From: Citreicoccus inhibens
GTDB taxonomy: Bacteria > Myxococcota > Myxococcia > Myxococcales > Myxococcaceae
Direction: 5' to 3'
Length of the DNA stretch: 64,000 nucleotides
NCBI RefSeq assembly: GCF_019039035.1
Contig: NZ_JAHNZT010000016.1
Span: forward strand, 62,001-126,000
Part shown: piece after piece, positions 9,806 to 18,936 of the stretch
Position numbering within the stretch: the stretch's first letter is position 1
Layout of the letters: every line of letters begins with the position of its first letter
Translations under genes and position numbers: made by a program
Notes under the pieces: model-generated
Told to the model about the DNA's origin: nothing
Databases searched by the model: none
Seen by the model: the letters and a program-made list of their open reading frames with translations, nothing else

Positions 9806-11056
9806 TCAGTGCTGCGTTTCGCGGTCCTTGATGAGGCGCTCCAGCTCCTGACGGATGATGGTCTCCGCCAGCTGGGGAACGACCTCCCAGGCAATCTTCT
9901 CGATGACGTCGCGGGAGGCCTTGGACAGCGCCTCGCGCAGCAGGGCCTCTCCGCCATCGGCCGCCCGAGCGGTCGCGGCGGGCGCCGGGGTGCCCACGTC
10001 GAGCGAGATCTCCTCCGCGCCACTCGGCTCAGGCAGGGAGTCCTCGATGCTGATGCTCTCGACCGGAGCCGGACGCGCCGCCGCGGGCTGCCCCGCCGGC
10101 GAGCCCAGCCCGAACGGATCCCGAGCACGGGCCGCGGGAGGCGGCGCGGCGGGCGGCAGCGGCGAGCCCCCTGGCGGACGCGGGAAGCCCCCCGGGATGT
10201 TCGGAGCAGGAGCCCCGGGACGCGCGGCCATGCCCGGCGGAGGAGCCCCCGGAGCACCCGGACGCGGCGGCAGGCCCGCGCCACCCGGAGGCGGCGGAAC
10301 TCCCGGCCCAGCGGGACGGGCACCCGCGCCCGGCGGCATTCCAGGCCCCGGAGGACGCGCACCCGGCGGCATCGCGCCCGGCGGCATTCCAGGGCCCGGA
10401 GGACGCGCGCCCGGCGGCATCGCGCCCGGCGGCATTCCAGGCCCCGGAGGACGCGCGCCCGGAGGCATCGCGCCCGGCGGCATCCCAGGGCCCGGAGGAC
10501 GCGCGCCCGGAGGCATCGCGCCCGGCGGCATCCCAGGGCCCGGAGGACGCGCACCCGGCGCCTGCGGAACACCCGGACGAGGCGCGGCCACGGGCGCGGC
10601 GGCAGGGGCCGCGGCCGGCGGAGCGGCGACGGGCGTGGCAGACGGAGGAATCACGCGCGTGGCGGCAGAAGCGGGGATGGTGTTGGACTTCTGGCCGACC
10701 AGCGCCTTCACCTTGTCGAGCAGCACCTGGCTCTCGAAGGGCTTGGTGATGTGGTCATCGGCCTTGGCGGCGCGGGCGCGGCCCTCATCGAAGGCCTCGA
10801 AGGTGCCCGCCAGCAGCACGACCGGGATGCCCTGCGTGGAGGGATCGTTCTTGAGCGCCTCGCAGACTTCGTAACCGCTCTTGCCCGGCATCATCACGTC
10901 GGCGAGCACCACGTCCGGCCGCAGCTCGCGGGTGCGCGAGATGGCGTCCAGCCCATTGTCCACCGCGGTCACCTGGAAGTCCTCGGTCGCGAAGATCATC
11001 CCGATCACCTTCCGGATGGTGAGCGAGTCGTCGGCGACCAGCAGATTCTTGGGCAT
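9806..11056 (-). CDS. romR: RomR-like polarity response regulator (receiver + proline-rich linker + C-terminal helix)
   Basis: 416 residues in three parts. Residues 1-120 are a receiver domain (NLLVADDSLTIRKVIG, phospho-acceptor Asp in VVLADVMMPGKSGYE, conserved Lys in DDHITKPFES). Residues about 130-330 are extremely Pro/Gly/Ala-rich with a 16-residue repeat. The last 80 residues start acidic (SIEDSLPEPSGAEEISLDVG) and end in an amphipathic helix IAWEVVPQLAETIIRQELER. This matches RomR of Myxococcus xanthus (about 420 residues: receiver, Pro-rich and Glu-rich regions), which controls cell polarity and motility reversals with MglA and MglB. The next gene on the same strand is upstream and CheW-like. 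Confidence 0.85.
   Translation of the reverse strand: MPKNLLVADDSLTIRKVIGMIFATEDFQVTAVDNGLDAISRTRELRPDVVLADVMMPGKSGYEVCEALKNDPSTQGIPVVLLAGTFEAFDEGRARAAKADDHITKPFESQVLLDKVKALVGQKSNTIPASAATRVIPPSATPVAAPPAAAPAAAPVAAPRPGVPQAPGARPPGPGMPPGAMPPGARPPGPGMPPGAMPPGARPPGPGMPPGAMPPGARPPGPGMPPGAMPPGARPPGPGMPPGAGARPAGPGVPPPPGGAGLPPRPGAPGAPPPGMAARPGAPAPNIPGGFPRPPGGSPLPPAAPPPAARARDPFGLGSPAGQPAAARPAPVESISIEDSLPEPSGAEEISLDVGTPAPAATARAADGGEALLREALSKASRDVIEKIAWEVVPQLAETIIRQELERLIKDRETQH
10332..10560. repeat. 48-bp in-frame tandem repeat in the romR linker
   Basis: About 4.8 copies of a 48-base unit starting ggcggcattccaggccccgg, with units at 10332, 10380, 10428, 10476 and 10524. Copies differ only at a few third positions. 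On the minus strand each unit encodes a 16-residue Pro/Gly/Met/Ala block (GARPPGPGMPPGAMPP). The near identity at silent sites suggests recent unequal crossing-over, so linker length probably varies between strains. Confidence 0.9.
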
Positions 11057-11172
11057 CGGTTCGGGCCTCGGGGGTGGCTTACCCCCTGAATTCGTTGAGA
11101 TTTCAGACCCAGTCCGCCTGCCTGGCGGCCCGGTGTCAATCGGAGCAGCTTAGAATTCGCGCTCCAAGCCGA

Positions 11173-11988
11173 TCAAGAAAACATGTGCTGCAGGTCCAGG
11201 AACATCACCGGCGCGGACAACCCGGGCGCGGTGAAACTCCCATGAGCCTCGGCGGGAGTGAAGCGCTGCATCACGCCGTGGACCCGGGAGGCCGTCAGTC
11301 CGACGCTCCTCCCGGCGAGTTCCGTCAGCACGAAGAAGGCCTCCGGCAACGCAGGCGCTCCCAGCAAAGCGGGAATCGAGCAGATGGGCCAGAGCACCTG
11401 GGCATGGGGGTAGATACCCGCCACGGGGCCACTTTGCACGGGCAGCACGCTGAACGAGTCCCCGCGCGGCACCACCTGGGACACCACGTTCAGCGGGACG
11501 CCAAAAAGCTGGCCCTGCGACTCGAGCACCAGCGAGCGGTCAGGCGGGGCCTCGGCCCAGTGCACGGGGCGCGGCGGCGCGGGCGCGGCGCGAGGCCCCA
11601 CGCGGTGGGGCAACGCCTCGCAGATGAGCTCCAGGTACAGCCGCTCCTTGTGCATCACCGCGCCACGGCTCAGCGGTGCAAGGGAGTCCGCCAACCCCGG
11701 GGGCAAGAGGAAGAAGGGATCGCGCGCGACATCGGCGACCTCGACGACCGAGCGCACGCGCACCGCGAGCGTGGGGCTGACGTCCAGCACCACGACCATG
11801 CCGGGCGACTCCTCGAGCGCGCCCCCCAGCAGAGCCGACAGGTCCTTGACCTCCAGCACGCCGCGCAGGTTCGCGCCCGGGCCCCCGGGAATCGCGACCT
11901 CCATGACGGACGTGGCTTCCACCGCGTAGCGGGTCTCACCCGCCTCCACGAGGAGGCAGAGTCGGCGACCGCTTTCAAAGGGCAACAC
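11173..11988 (-). CDS. Protein with two CheW-like domains
   Basis: 271 residues from a GTG at 11988. Two consecutive CheW-like units are visible. The first is about residues 8-95 (ETRYAVEATSVMEVAI, LRGVLEVKDLSALLG, VVLDVSPTLAVRVRSVVEV). The second is about 150-265 (LVLESQGQLFGVPLNVVSQV, VLWPICSIPALLG, VLTELAGRSVGLTASRVHGV). CheW domains bridge receptors and CheA kinases; a two-domain form without other output suggests an adaptor. It lies 116 bases upstream of romR on the same strand, so a link to polarity or chemosensory signalling is plausible but unproven. No membrane segment is seen. Confidence 0.75.
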   Translation of the reverse strand: MLPFESGRRLCLLVEAGETRYAVEATSVMEVAIPGGPGANLRGVLEVKDLSALLGGALEESPGMVVVLDVSPTLAVRVRSVVEVADVARDPFFLLPPGLADSLAPLSRGAVMHKERLYLELICEALPHRVGPRAAPAPPRPVHWAEAPPDRSLVLESQGQLFGVPLNVVSQVVPRGDSFSVLPVQSGPVAGIYPHAQVLWPICSIPALLGAPALPEAFFVLTELAGRSVGLTASRVHGVMQRFTPAEAHGSFTAPGLSAPVMFLDLQHMFS

Positions 11989-12041
11989 GACCCCGGACCC
12001 TAGCAGCGTTGCGCGGCTTGGTGGTAAGCCCGCAGCTCGCC

Positions 12042-13412
12042 ATGGCGCGCATCCTCCTCGTCGACGACGAAAAGATCGCCCGGACGCTGTACGGCGACTA
12101 CCTCACGGCCGCGCAGCACACCGTCACCGCCGTGGCCTCCGTGGCCGAGGCCAAAGCCGCTCTCGCCGCCGAGCGCTACGACGCGGTGGTGACCGACCTC
12201 ATCCTCCTCGGCGGAGACGGCATGGAGGTGCTCCGCCACGTGCGCGAGCGCTACCCGGGCGTCGAGGTGGTCGTCATCACCGGCCTGGACAAGGTGGACC
12301 CCGCCGTGCGCGCCATCCAGAACGGCGCGGTGGAGTACCTGGTCAAGCCCGTGGCGCCGGAGGCACTCCAGCACGCCGTGCACCGCGCGCTCACCACGCG
12401 CGAGCTGATGCGCGAGAACGCCTCGCTTCGCCGACACGTGGCGCTCCTGGAGGCAGGGCAGCGCATCGCCACCACGCTGGATCGCGAGCGGCTGGCCCAG
12501 GTGACCCTCGGCGCGCTGGAGACGATGACCGAGGCCTCAGCGGTGCTGCTGCTGGAGCGCGACAGCCCGAGCGGCTTTCGGATCCACGGCGCGCGCGGCC
12601 TCTCATCGGACGCGCAGGAGGCGCTCGCCACCGCGCTGGCGGAGCGGCTCAGTGGCTCGCGCGCGCCGGGCGAGGTGACGGGACTGGAGGTGCCCGCCTC
12701 GCGCGTGTTCACCTTCCCTGCCCTGGAAGCAGACGTCGTGATGGGCCACGCGGTGCTCTTCTTCCACCGCGAGCCGCCCGACAGCCTCGCCGAGTCCGCC
12801 TGCTACCTCACGCGCAACTGGGCCCTGGCCCTGCGCAACCTGGGTCGCTTCGCCGCGGTGGAGGACCTGGCCTACGTCGACGACCTCACCCGCCTCTTCA
12901 ACACCCGCTACCTGCACCTGGTGTTGGATCGCGAGGCGCATGACTCGCTCCAGATGCAGCGGCCCTTCAGCCTGCTGTTCCTCGACCTGGACCGCTTCAA
13001 GAGCATCAACGACACGCACGGCCACCTCGTGGGCTCCAAGCTGTTGGTGGAGGCGGCGCGGGTGGTGAAGGGCTGCGTGCGCGACCACGACGTGGTGGCG
13101 CGCTACGGTGGGGATGAGTACGTCGTGCTCCTGCGTGGCACGGACTCCGGAGGCGCGCTGAAGGTCGCCGAGCGCATCCGGCGCACCATGGAGACCCACC
13201 AGTTCCTCGCGCGCGAGGGCCTGTCGCTGAAGCTCACCACGTGCATCGGCGTGGCCAGCTTCCCCGAGCACGCGCGAGACAAGGCCATGCTGCTGGACCT
13301 GTCGGATCGCGCGATGTACCGGGGCAAGCGCGGCTCGCGAAACGTCGTCTACATCGCGGCGCAAGACCTGGAGGCGACGCCCGCCGAGCGTCGCCAGGGC
13401 GCCACCGGCTGA
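12042..13412 (+). CDS. Response regulator with GAF-like middle and GGDEF domain (diguanylate cyclase)
   Basis: 456 residues from the ATG at 12042, placed at the receiver start MARILLVDDEKIARTLYGDY; an in-frame ATG at 12009 would add 11 residues with no better ribosome-binding site. Residues 1-120 are a receiver with Asp in DAVVTDLILLGGDG. About 135-280 is a GAF-like sensor region (RIATTLDRERLAQVTLGALE). About 290-445 is a GGDEF domain with intact active site RYGGDEYVVLL and an inhibitory I-site RDHD five residues before it. It should make cyclic-di-GMP in a phosphorylation-controlled way with product inhibition. It is divergent from the CheW-like gene and convergent with encC, with a gap of 2 bases. 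Confidence 0.9.
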   Translation: MARILLVDDEKIARTLYGDYLTAAQHTVTAVASVAEAKAALAAERYDAVVTDLILLGGDGMEVLRHVRERYPGVEVVVITGLDKVDPAVRAIQNGAVEYLVKPVAPEALQHAVHRALTTRELMRENASLRRHVALLEAGQRIATTLDRERLAQVTLGALETMTEASAVLLLERDSPSGFRIHGARGLSSDAQEALATALAERLSGSRAPGEVTGLEVPASRVFTFPALEADVVMGHAVLFFHREPPDSLAESACYLTRNWALALRNLGRFAAVEDLAYVDDLTRLFNTRYLHLVLDREAHDSLQMQRPFSLLFLDLDRFKSINDTHGHLVGSKLLVEAARVVKGCVRDHDVVARYGGDEYVVLLRGTDSGGALKVAERIRRTMETHQFLAREGLSLKLTTCIGVASFPEHARDKAMLLDLSDRAMYRGKRGSRNVVYIAAQDLEATPAERRQGATG

Positions 13413-13414
13413 GC

Positions 13415-13801
13415 CTACGGGCGCAGGTTGCCCACGGTGAAGCGCTTGGGGAAGTTGGACTCCTCGGCGGGGGCCCCACCCTCCCCCACGGCTTCCACGG
13501 CCTCGTGGGACGCGCCCCTGGTGATGAGCTGATACTTGGCCGAGGCCTCGCGGTCATGCTGCGCCTGGGCCGGGTCCAACCGCGCGATGAGCTGCCAGAA
13601 GAGCGCCGCGTGCTCGCGCTCCTCATCCATCACGTGCTGGAGGATGGCCTTGGCCTCCGGGTTGTCCGTGGCATCCAGATGCGCCGCGTAGAGGTTGATG
13701 GCGTCCAGCTCCGCCTCGATGTTGAGTCGGATGGAGCGCGCCAGCTCCGAGTCCGTCAGCTTGCGAGGCGTCAGCGAGTGGAAGGGGTTCGTCTGCGGCA
13801 T
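13415..13801 (-). CDS. encC: EncC-type encapsulin cargo: ferritin-like protein with targeting peptide
   Basis: 128 residues from the ATG at 13801, which has GGGAGG 9 bases upstream; the longer frame upstream has no family similarity. The core ARSIRLNIEAELDAINLYAA plus VMDEEREHAALFWQLIARL gives the Glu/His iron-binding pattern of encapsulated ferritin-like proteins. A low-complexity linker follows, and the C-terminus ends KRFTVGNLRP. That matches the encapsulin targeting signal (LTVGSLRR-type), which docks cargo inside the shell. In M. xanthus EncC is encoded away from the shell gene encA, as here: no shell gene is in the window. Its role would be iron oxidation and storage in the compartment. 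Confidence 0.88.
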   Translation of the reverse strand: MPQTNPFHSLTPRKLTDSELARSIRLNIEAELDAINLYAAHLDATDNPEAKAILQHVMDEEREHAALFWQLIARLDPAQAQHDREASAKYQLITRGASHEAVEAVGEGGAPAEESNFPKRFTVGNLRP

Positions 13802-13949
13802 GAAGGGGGCCTCCCGGGGCCATCGATGCGGAGCCGTCCGCGCCCGAAGGCGGCGCTCGGCGTCCAAACCCGGAAAGCATCCGCGTGCCATGGGCACGGG
13901 TCAACGGATTCCCACCGGCTCGCGTTGCGCGGGAGCCACGGCCTCCGTC

Positions 13950-15476
13950 ATGCTCGGGTCCATGGAGACACCCGCCTCGCTCGCTCAACTGCTCCAGGCC
14001 GTGGAGGCAGGAGACCTGCCCGCGGCCAGAGCGGCGGCCACGGCACTCCAGCGCGCGGGCGCGCAGACGACCCAACTGGCGGCGGAGGTCCTCCACGAGT
14101 TGCGCCAGCCCCTGCTGGGCGTCAAGGCGTACGCGCAGCTGCTCGCCGAGGAGGGGGCTCCGAGCGGACCGCTGCGCCTCCTGCTCGCGCAGGTCGAGCG
14201 CATGGAGCAGATCGTCTCCGACTTCACGCGGCTCGCCAGTGAGCGGCCCGCGCCCCAGCAGCTCCTGTCTCTGGCGGCCCCCATCTGGGCGGCGGCGAAG
14301 GTGTTCAGCGTCAACCCGGACTCGGCCCGCATCTCACTCGAAGTCGAGGCGCCCGAGGACATCACGCTCCAGGGAAACGCGCGCTTGGTGGAGCAGTTGA
14401 CACTCAACCTGCTCAACAACGCCCGCGACGCCATGGCGGGCCGCGGGCGGGTGAAGGTGGTCCTCACGCGCGAGGGCGCCTCCCCCGTGCTGTACGTGGC
14501 GGACTGGGGCCCGGGCGTCCCGGAAGAGCTGCGCGAGCGCATCTTCGAGCCGTACGTCACCGCCAACAAACGGGGCACGGGCCTGGGCCTGGCCGTGTGC
14601 CGCCGCATCGCGCAGGAGCACCGCGCGCAGATTGGCCTCGCCTCACCGAGCCTGCTGCGCGACGTGCCCCCACCCGCCACGGTGTTCCGCGTGCTCTTTC
14701 CGCCCGTGGACGCGCCGCCCGCGCCGCGCCGCCGGCTCCTCGTGGTGGATGACGAGACCATCATCCGGCTCGTGTTCCGCGACCTGATGAGCAAGGAGTG
14801 CGAGGTCATCGAGGCGGCCAGCGGCGAGGAGGCCCTGGACCTGCTGCGCCAGGCGCCGGTGGACCTCATCGTCACGGACAAGAACCTGCCGGGACTCTCC
14901 GGCCTGGAGCTGGCGCAACAAGCGCGGCGGCTGCACTCGGGCTCGCGGGTCATCCTGATGACGGGCTACCCGTCGCTCGTGACGACGCAGCAGGCGCTGG
15001 AGCTGGGCGTGGTGGATTACCTGCTCAAGCCCTTCGATGACATCCGGCAGGTGCGCTCGCTCTTGCGCTCGGCCCTCACGACGCCGCCCGCCGCGCCGAG
15101 CGTGCCAGTGGGCACGGTGCGCCGGGTGGACGTGCTGGAGGACAACCCGGCCATGGCGCGGCAGCTCACCGAGGCGCTGGCGCTGGTGGGCCTGGAAGCG
15201 CGCGTGGTGCCCACCGCCGACGTGACACCGCTGGAGCCGCCCGTGGGCGTGGTGGTGAGCTGGGACTTCGCGCCAGCCTACGGCCGCAAGGCCCTGGAGC
15301 TGGCGCGCGCGCTGGGCCAGGGCGCGCCCTTCGTCGTGCTGGCCGAGCACCTCACCATGGAGACGGCGCTGGAGTCGCTGCGCGCCGGGGCGGCCGCGTG
15401 CCTGCCGAAGCTCTTGTCCGACACCTCGGCGCTGAGTCGCGAGTTGAGCCGAGCCTTCAAGAAGGAGGTCCCATGA
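13950..15476 (+). CDS. Hybrid histidine kinase: HisKA-HATPase-receiver plus degenerate second receiver
   Basis: 508 residues from the ATG at 13950 (MLGSMETPASL); an ATG at 13962 is an alternative. The phospho-accepting His is in VLHELRQPLLGVKAYAQLL (about residue 49). The ATP-binding domain shows NLLNNARDAM, DWGPGVPEELRERIFEPYV and GTGLGLAVCRRIA. A canonical receiver follows (RRLLVVDDETIIRLVF, DLIVTDKNLPGLSGLE, LLKPFDD). The final 115 residues resemble a second receiver (VDVLEDNPAMARQLTEAL) but the phospho-Asp strand reads VGVVVSWDFAPAYGRK and the conserved Lys strand is ACLPKLL, so it is probably a pseudo-receiver. No membrane segment is present; it is cytoplasmic. It is divergent from encC and overlaps the next gene. 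Confidence 0.88.
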   Translation: MLGSMETPASLAQLLQAVEAGDLPAARAAATALQRAGAQTTQLAAEVLHELRQPLLGVKAYAQLLAEEGAPSGPLRLLLAQVERMEQIVSDFTRLASERPAPQQLLSLAAPIWAAAKVFSVNPDSARISLEVEAPEDITLQGNARLVEQLTLNLLNNARDAMAGRGRVKVVLTREGASPVLYVADWGPGVPEELRERIFEPYVTANKRGTGLGLAVCRRIAQEHRAQIGLASPSLLRDVPPPATVFRVLFPPVDAPPAPRRRLLVVDDETIIRLVFRDLMSKECEVIEAASGEEALDLLRQAPVDLIVTDKNLPGLSGLELAQQARRLHSGSRVILMTGYPSLVTTQQALELGVVDYLLKPFDDIRQVRSLLRSALTTPPAAPSVPVGTVRRVDVLEDNPAMARQLTEALALVGLEARVVPTADVTPLEPPVGVVVSWDFAPAYGRKALELARALGQGAPFVVLAEHLTMETALESLRAGAAACLPKLLSDTSALSRELSRAFKKEVP

Positions 15477-16609
15477 GGTTCGCGCTCCTGTCCGCCTTGC
15501 TTCTGTGTGGTGCCTGCTCCAACAGCAAGCCTCCGCCGGAGGGAGAGGGACCGGACGCGAGCGTCCCCCGCGACGCGGGGACGGATGACGGAGGGTCCAC
15601 CAAGGTCGATGGGGGCCCGGACAATCCCGACGCGGGCTGCGTGGCGACCTCACTGGTGCAGCCCACCTCCGTGGCACAGGGCCTCAACACGCCGCGCCGG
15701 CTCGCGCAGGACGCGACGGACCTGTACATCTCCGAGACGCACTCGCTGAACCCGACCAAGAGCGACGGCGTGGTGCTGCGCGCCTCCAAGGCGGGCGGCG
15801 CGCCCACCGTGTTCGCGCAGGGATTCAGCGTCCCGGACGCCCTCGCGGTGGACGCGACGTACGTCTACGTGCTGGACGCGATGGGCCTGTGGCGCGTGCA
15901 CAAGGCCTCGGCCCAGAAGGGCGACCTGCCCATCGACGCGCGGCTGGGGACGACCATCGGCGCCACGTTGGGCGGCACGGACCTGCTGCTCACCACGCTC
16001 CAGGGGCGCGAGGTCATCGTGGTGGCCACCACGAGCCGCCTGCTCGTGCGGTTAGATCGCGACGGCCAGACGCGGCAGGTCCTCTTCGACGGCGGCGCGG
16101 GCTCACAGGTCCGCGGGGCCCGACTCGTGGGCACCGACGTGTGGTTCCTCGTCGCCGCGGGGACGAACCCCAACGCGGAGCAAGGGCTCTACCGCGTGCC
16201 GCTCGACGGCAGCGCCGCCGCCACGCGGGTGGATGACAACATCGTCGCGGGGACCTCGCTGGAGGTGTCTCCCGTGGGGCTCACGCCCACGCACCTGCTC
16301 ATCACCGAGGGCGGTGGCGGCTCGGGCACCTTGAAGCGGTGGGCGCTGTCAGGCGGCAAGACGGAGGTGCTCGCCTCCGGCCTCCAGGGCCCCATGTTCC
16401 CGGTGGAGGTGGAGGGGTCGCTCTACTTCAAGGAGTCGAGCGCGGGCACGCCGGACTTCCTGCGCCGCGTGCACGCCTGCGCGCCCGGCGGCTCCGAGCC
16501 CGTGGGCCCGTCCGGCACCGGCCCCGGGGGACTGCTCGTGGACGGCTCGCGGCTCTACTTCACGTCCCAAGAGGCGGGCACGGGGGGCGCGGTCGGACGC
16601 GTCCCCTGA
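15473..16609 (+). CDS. Predicted lipoprotein with beta-propeller-like repeats
   Basis: 378 residues. The ATG overlaps the kinase stop (ATGA) and has a strong AAGGAGGT ribosome-binding site, so the two are translationally coupled. An N-terminal signal sequence MRFALLSALLLCGACS gives a lipidation Cys at about residue 15. A disordered Asp/Gly/Pro/Ser-rich linker then runs to about residue 60. The rest has recurring strands such as DATDLYISE, DATYVYVLDA and VDGSRLYFTSQ, typical of propeller-type surface lipoproteins in myxobacteria. No catalytic motif is visible. It could be the sensory partner of the kinase, which is inference from coupling alone. Confidence 0.8.
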   Translation: MRFALLSALLLCGACSNSKPPPEGEGPDASVPRDAGTDDGGSTKVDGGPDNPDAGCVATSLVQPTSVAQGLNTPRRLAQDATDLYISETHSLNPTKSDGVVLRASKAGGAPTVFAQGFSVPDALAVDATYVYVLDAMGLWRVHKASAQKGDLPIDARLGTTIGATLGGTDLLLTTLQGREVIVVATTSRLLVRLDRDGQTRQVLFDGGAGSQVRGARLVGTDVWFLVAAGTNPNAEQGLYRVPLDGSAAATRVDDNIVAGTSLEVSPVGLTPTHLLITEGGGGSGTLKRWALSGGKTEVLASGLQGPMFPVEVEGSLYFKESSAGTPDFLRRVHACAPGGSEPVGPSGTGPGGLLVDGSRLYFTSQEAGTGGAVGRVP

Positions 16610-16617
16610 CATGACAC

Positions 16618-16655
16618 GGCCCCGAGCCCTTCCCGTGAGGAAGGAGCCCGGGGCC
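16618..16655. terminator. Hairpin between the lipoprotein gene and groEL
   Basis: Arms ggccccg..ccttcc and ggaagg..cggggcc pair with a small bulge around a short loop, between two convergent genes (stops at 16609 and 16683). This is probably a bidirectional terminator; no T-run is seen. Confidence 0.6.
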
Positions 16656-16682
16656 GCGAACGTCAGAGACGGGAGGACTGGC

Positions 16683-18329
<1,647 letters not shown>

Positions 18330-18378
18330 CGCAACCTCCTGGAATAATTAGGGGAATTCGTATTGACGACGATGACCG

Positions 18379-18405
18379 TTAGCACTCGGCCATGGCGAGC
18401 GCCAA
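18379..18405 (-). promoter_or_regulatory. CIRCE operator (HrcA site) upstream of groEL
   Basis: TTAGCACTC (18379-18387), nine bases, then GAGCGCCAA (18397-18405). The consensus is TTAGCACTC-N9-GAGTGCTAA; the first half is perfect and the second has two changes (T to C twice). It lies 50 bases upstream of the groEL start and overlaps the -10 element, the right place for HrcA repression and heat-shock release. Confidence 0.88.
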
Positions 18406-18431
18406 CATAAGGGCCCAACCCAGGTTGTCAA
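18404..18431 (-). promoter_or_regulatory. Sigma-70-type promoter of groEL
   Basis: Read on the minus strand: TTGACA at 18431-18426, a 16-base spacer, then TATGTT at 18409-18404. The -10 box abuts and slightly overlaps the CIRCE element, as in other HrcA-controlled chaperonin genes. Confidence 0.75.
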
Positions 18432-18486
18432 CGGAAAGGGGCGCGGGTGTAACCCGGTGGACGCCTGGAACCTGGGTCCTGGGGGG

Positions 18487-18843
18487 TTACTCGGCGAAGC
18501 GCACGAGGTTGAGCAGCTGCCCCAGGTCCAACGGCTTCTGGAGGGTCATCGCCACGCCCTTGCGCAGGCCCCGGTCCGTGATGTCGGTGTCGGTGCTGGC
18601 CGTCATCAGGAGGACAGGCACGGGCTGGAAGCGCGGGTCCGCCTTCAGCATCTCCGTGAAGTGGATGCCGTCCAGGTGGGGCATCAGGTAGTCAGTGATG
18701 ACCAAGCCCACGGAGTGGCGCTCGAGGATATCGAGTGCCTGCAGCGCATCGGCCGCCGAGTAGACCGTGTACCCATGCGTCTCCAGGAAGCGCGAGAGCA
18801 CGGTGCACAGTTCGAGATCGTCATCGACGACAAGGATGTTCAC
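18487..18843 (-). CDS. Single-domain response regulator (CheY-like)
   Basis: 118 residues from the GTG at 18843, chosen because the receiver begins there (NILVVDDDLELCTVLSRFLE). A GTG at 18915 has a better ribosome-binding site (GAGGAG 10 bases upstream) and would add 24 residues, so the start is uncertain. The phospho-Asp is in GLVITDYLMPHLDGIHF, the switch Thr in VLLMTASTD and the Lys in TLQKPLDLGQLL. There is no output domain, so it acts through protein contact. It lies upstream of groEL on the same strand, but the chaperonin has its own promoter between them. Confidence 0.85.
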   Translation of the reverse strand: MNILVVDDDLELCTVLSRFLETHGYTVYSAADALQALDILERHSVGLVITDYLMPHLDGIHFTEMLKADPRFQPVPVLLMTASTDTDITDRGLRKGVAMTLQKPLDLGQLLNLVRFAE

Positions 18844-18936
18844 GGGACGAGCGGCGGGGGGTCTCAGCCGGCGCGCAACGTAACAGCCGCTGCCGGCGTT
18901 GACAACGCGCAGCACGGCTTCTTAGCTCCTCGACGC

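Noticed and set aside
6969-9851. A 960-codon plus-strand frame opposite valS
   Set aside because: Antisense shadow with no recognisable domain; the minus strand has all ValRS motifs.
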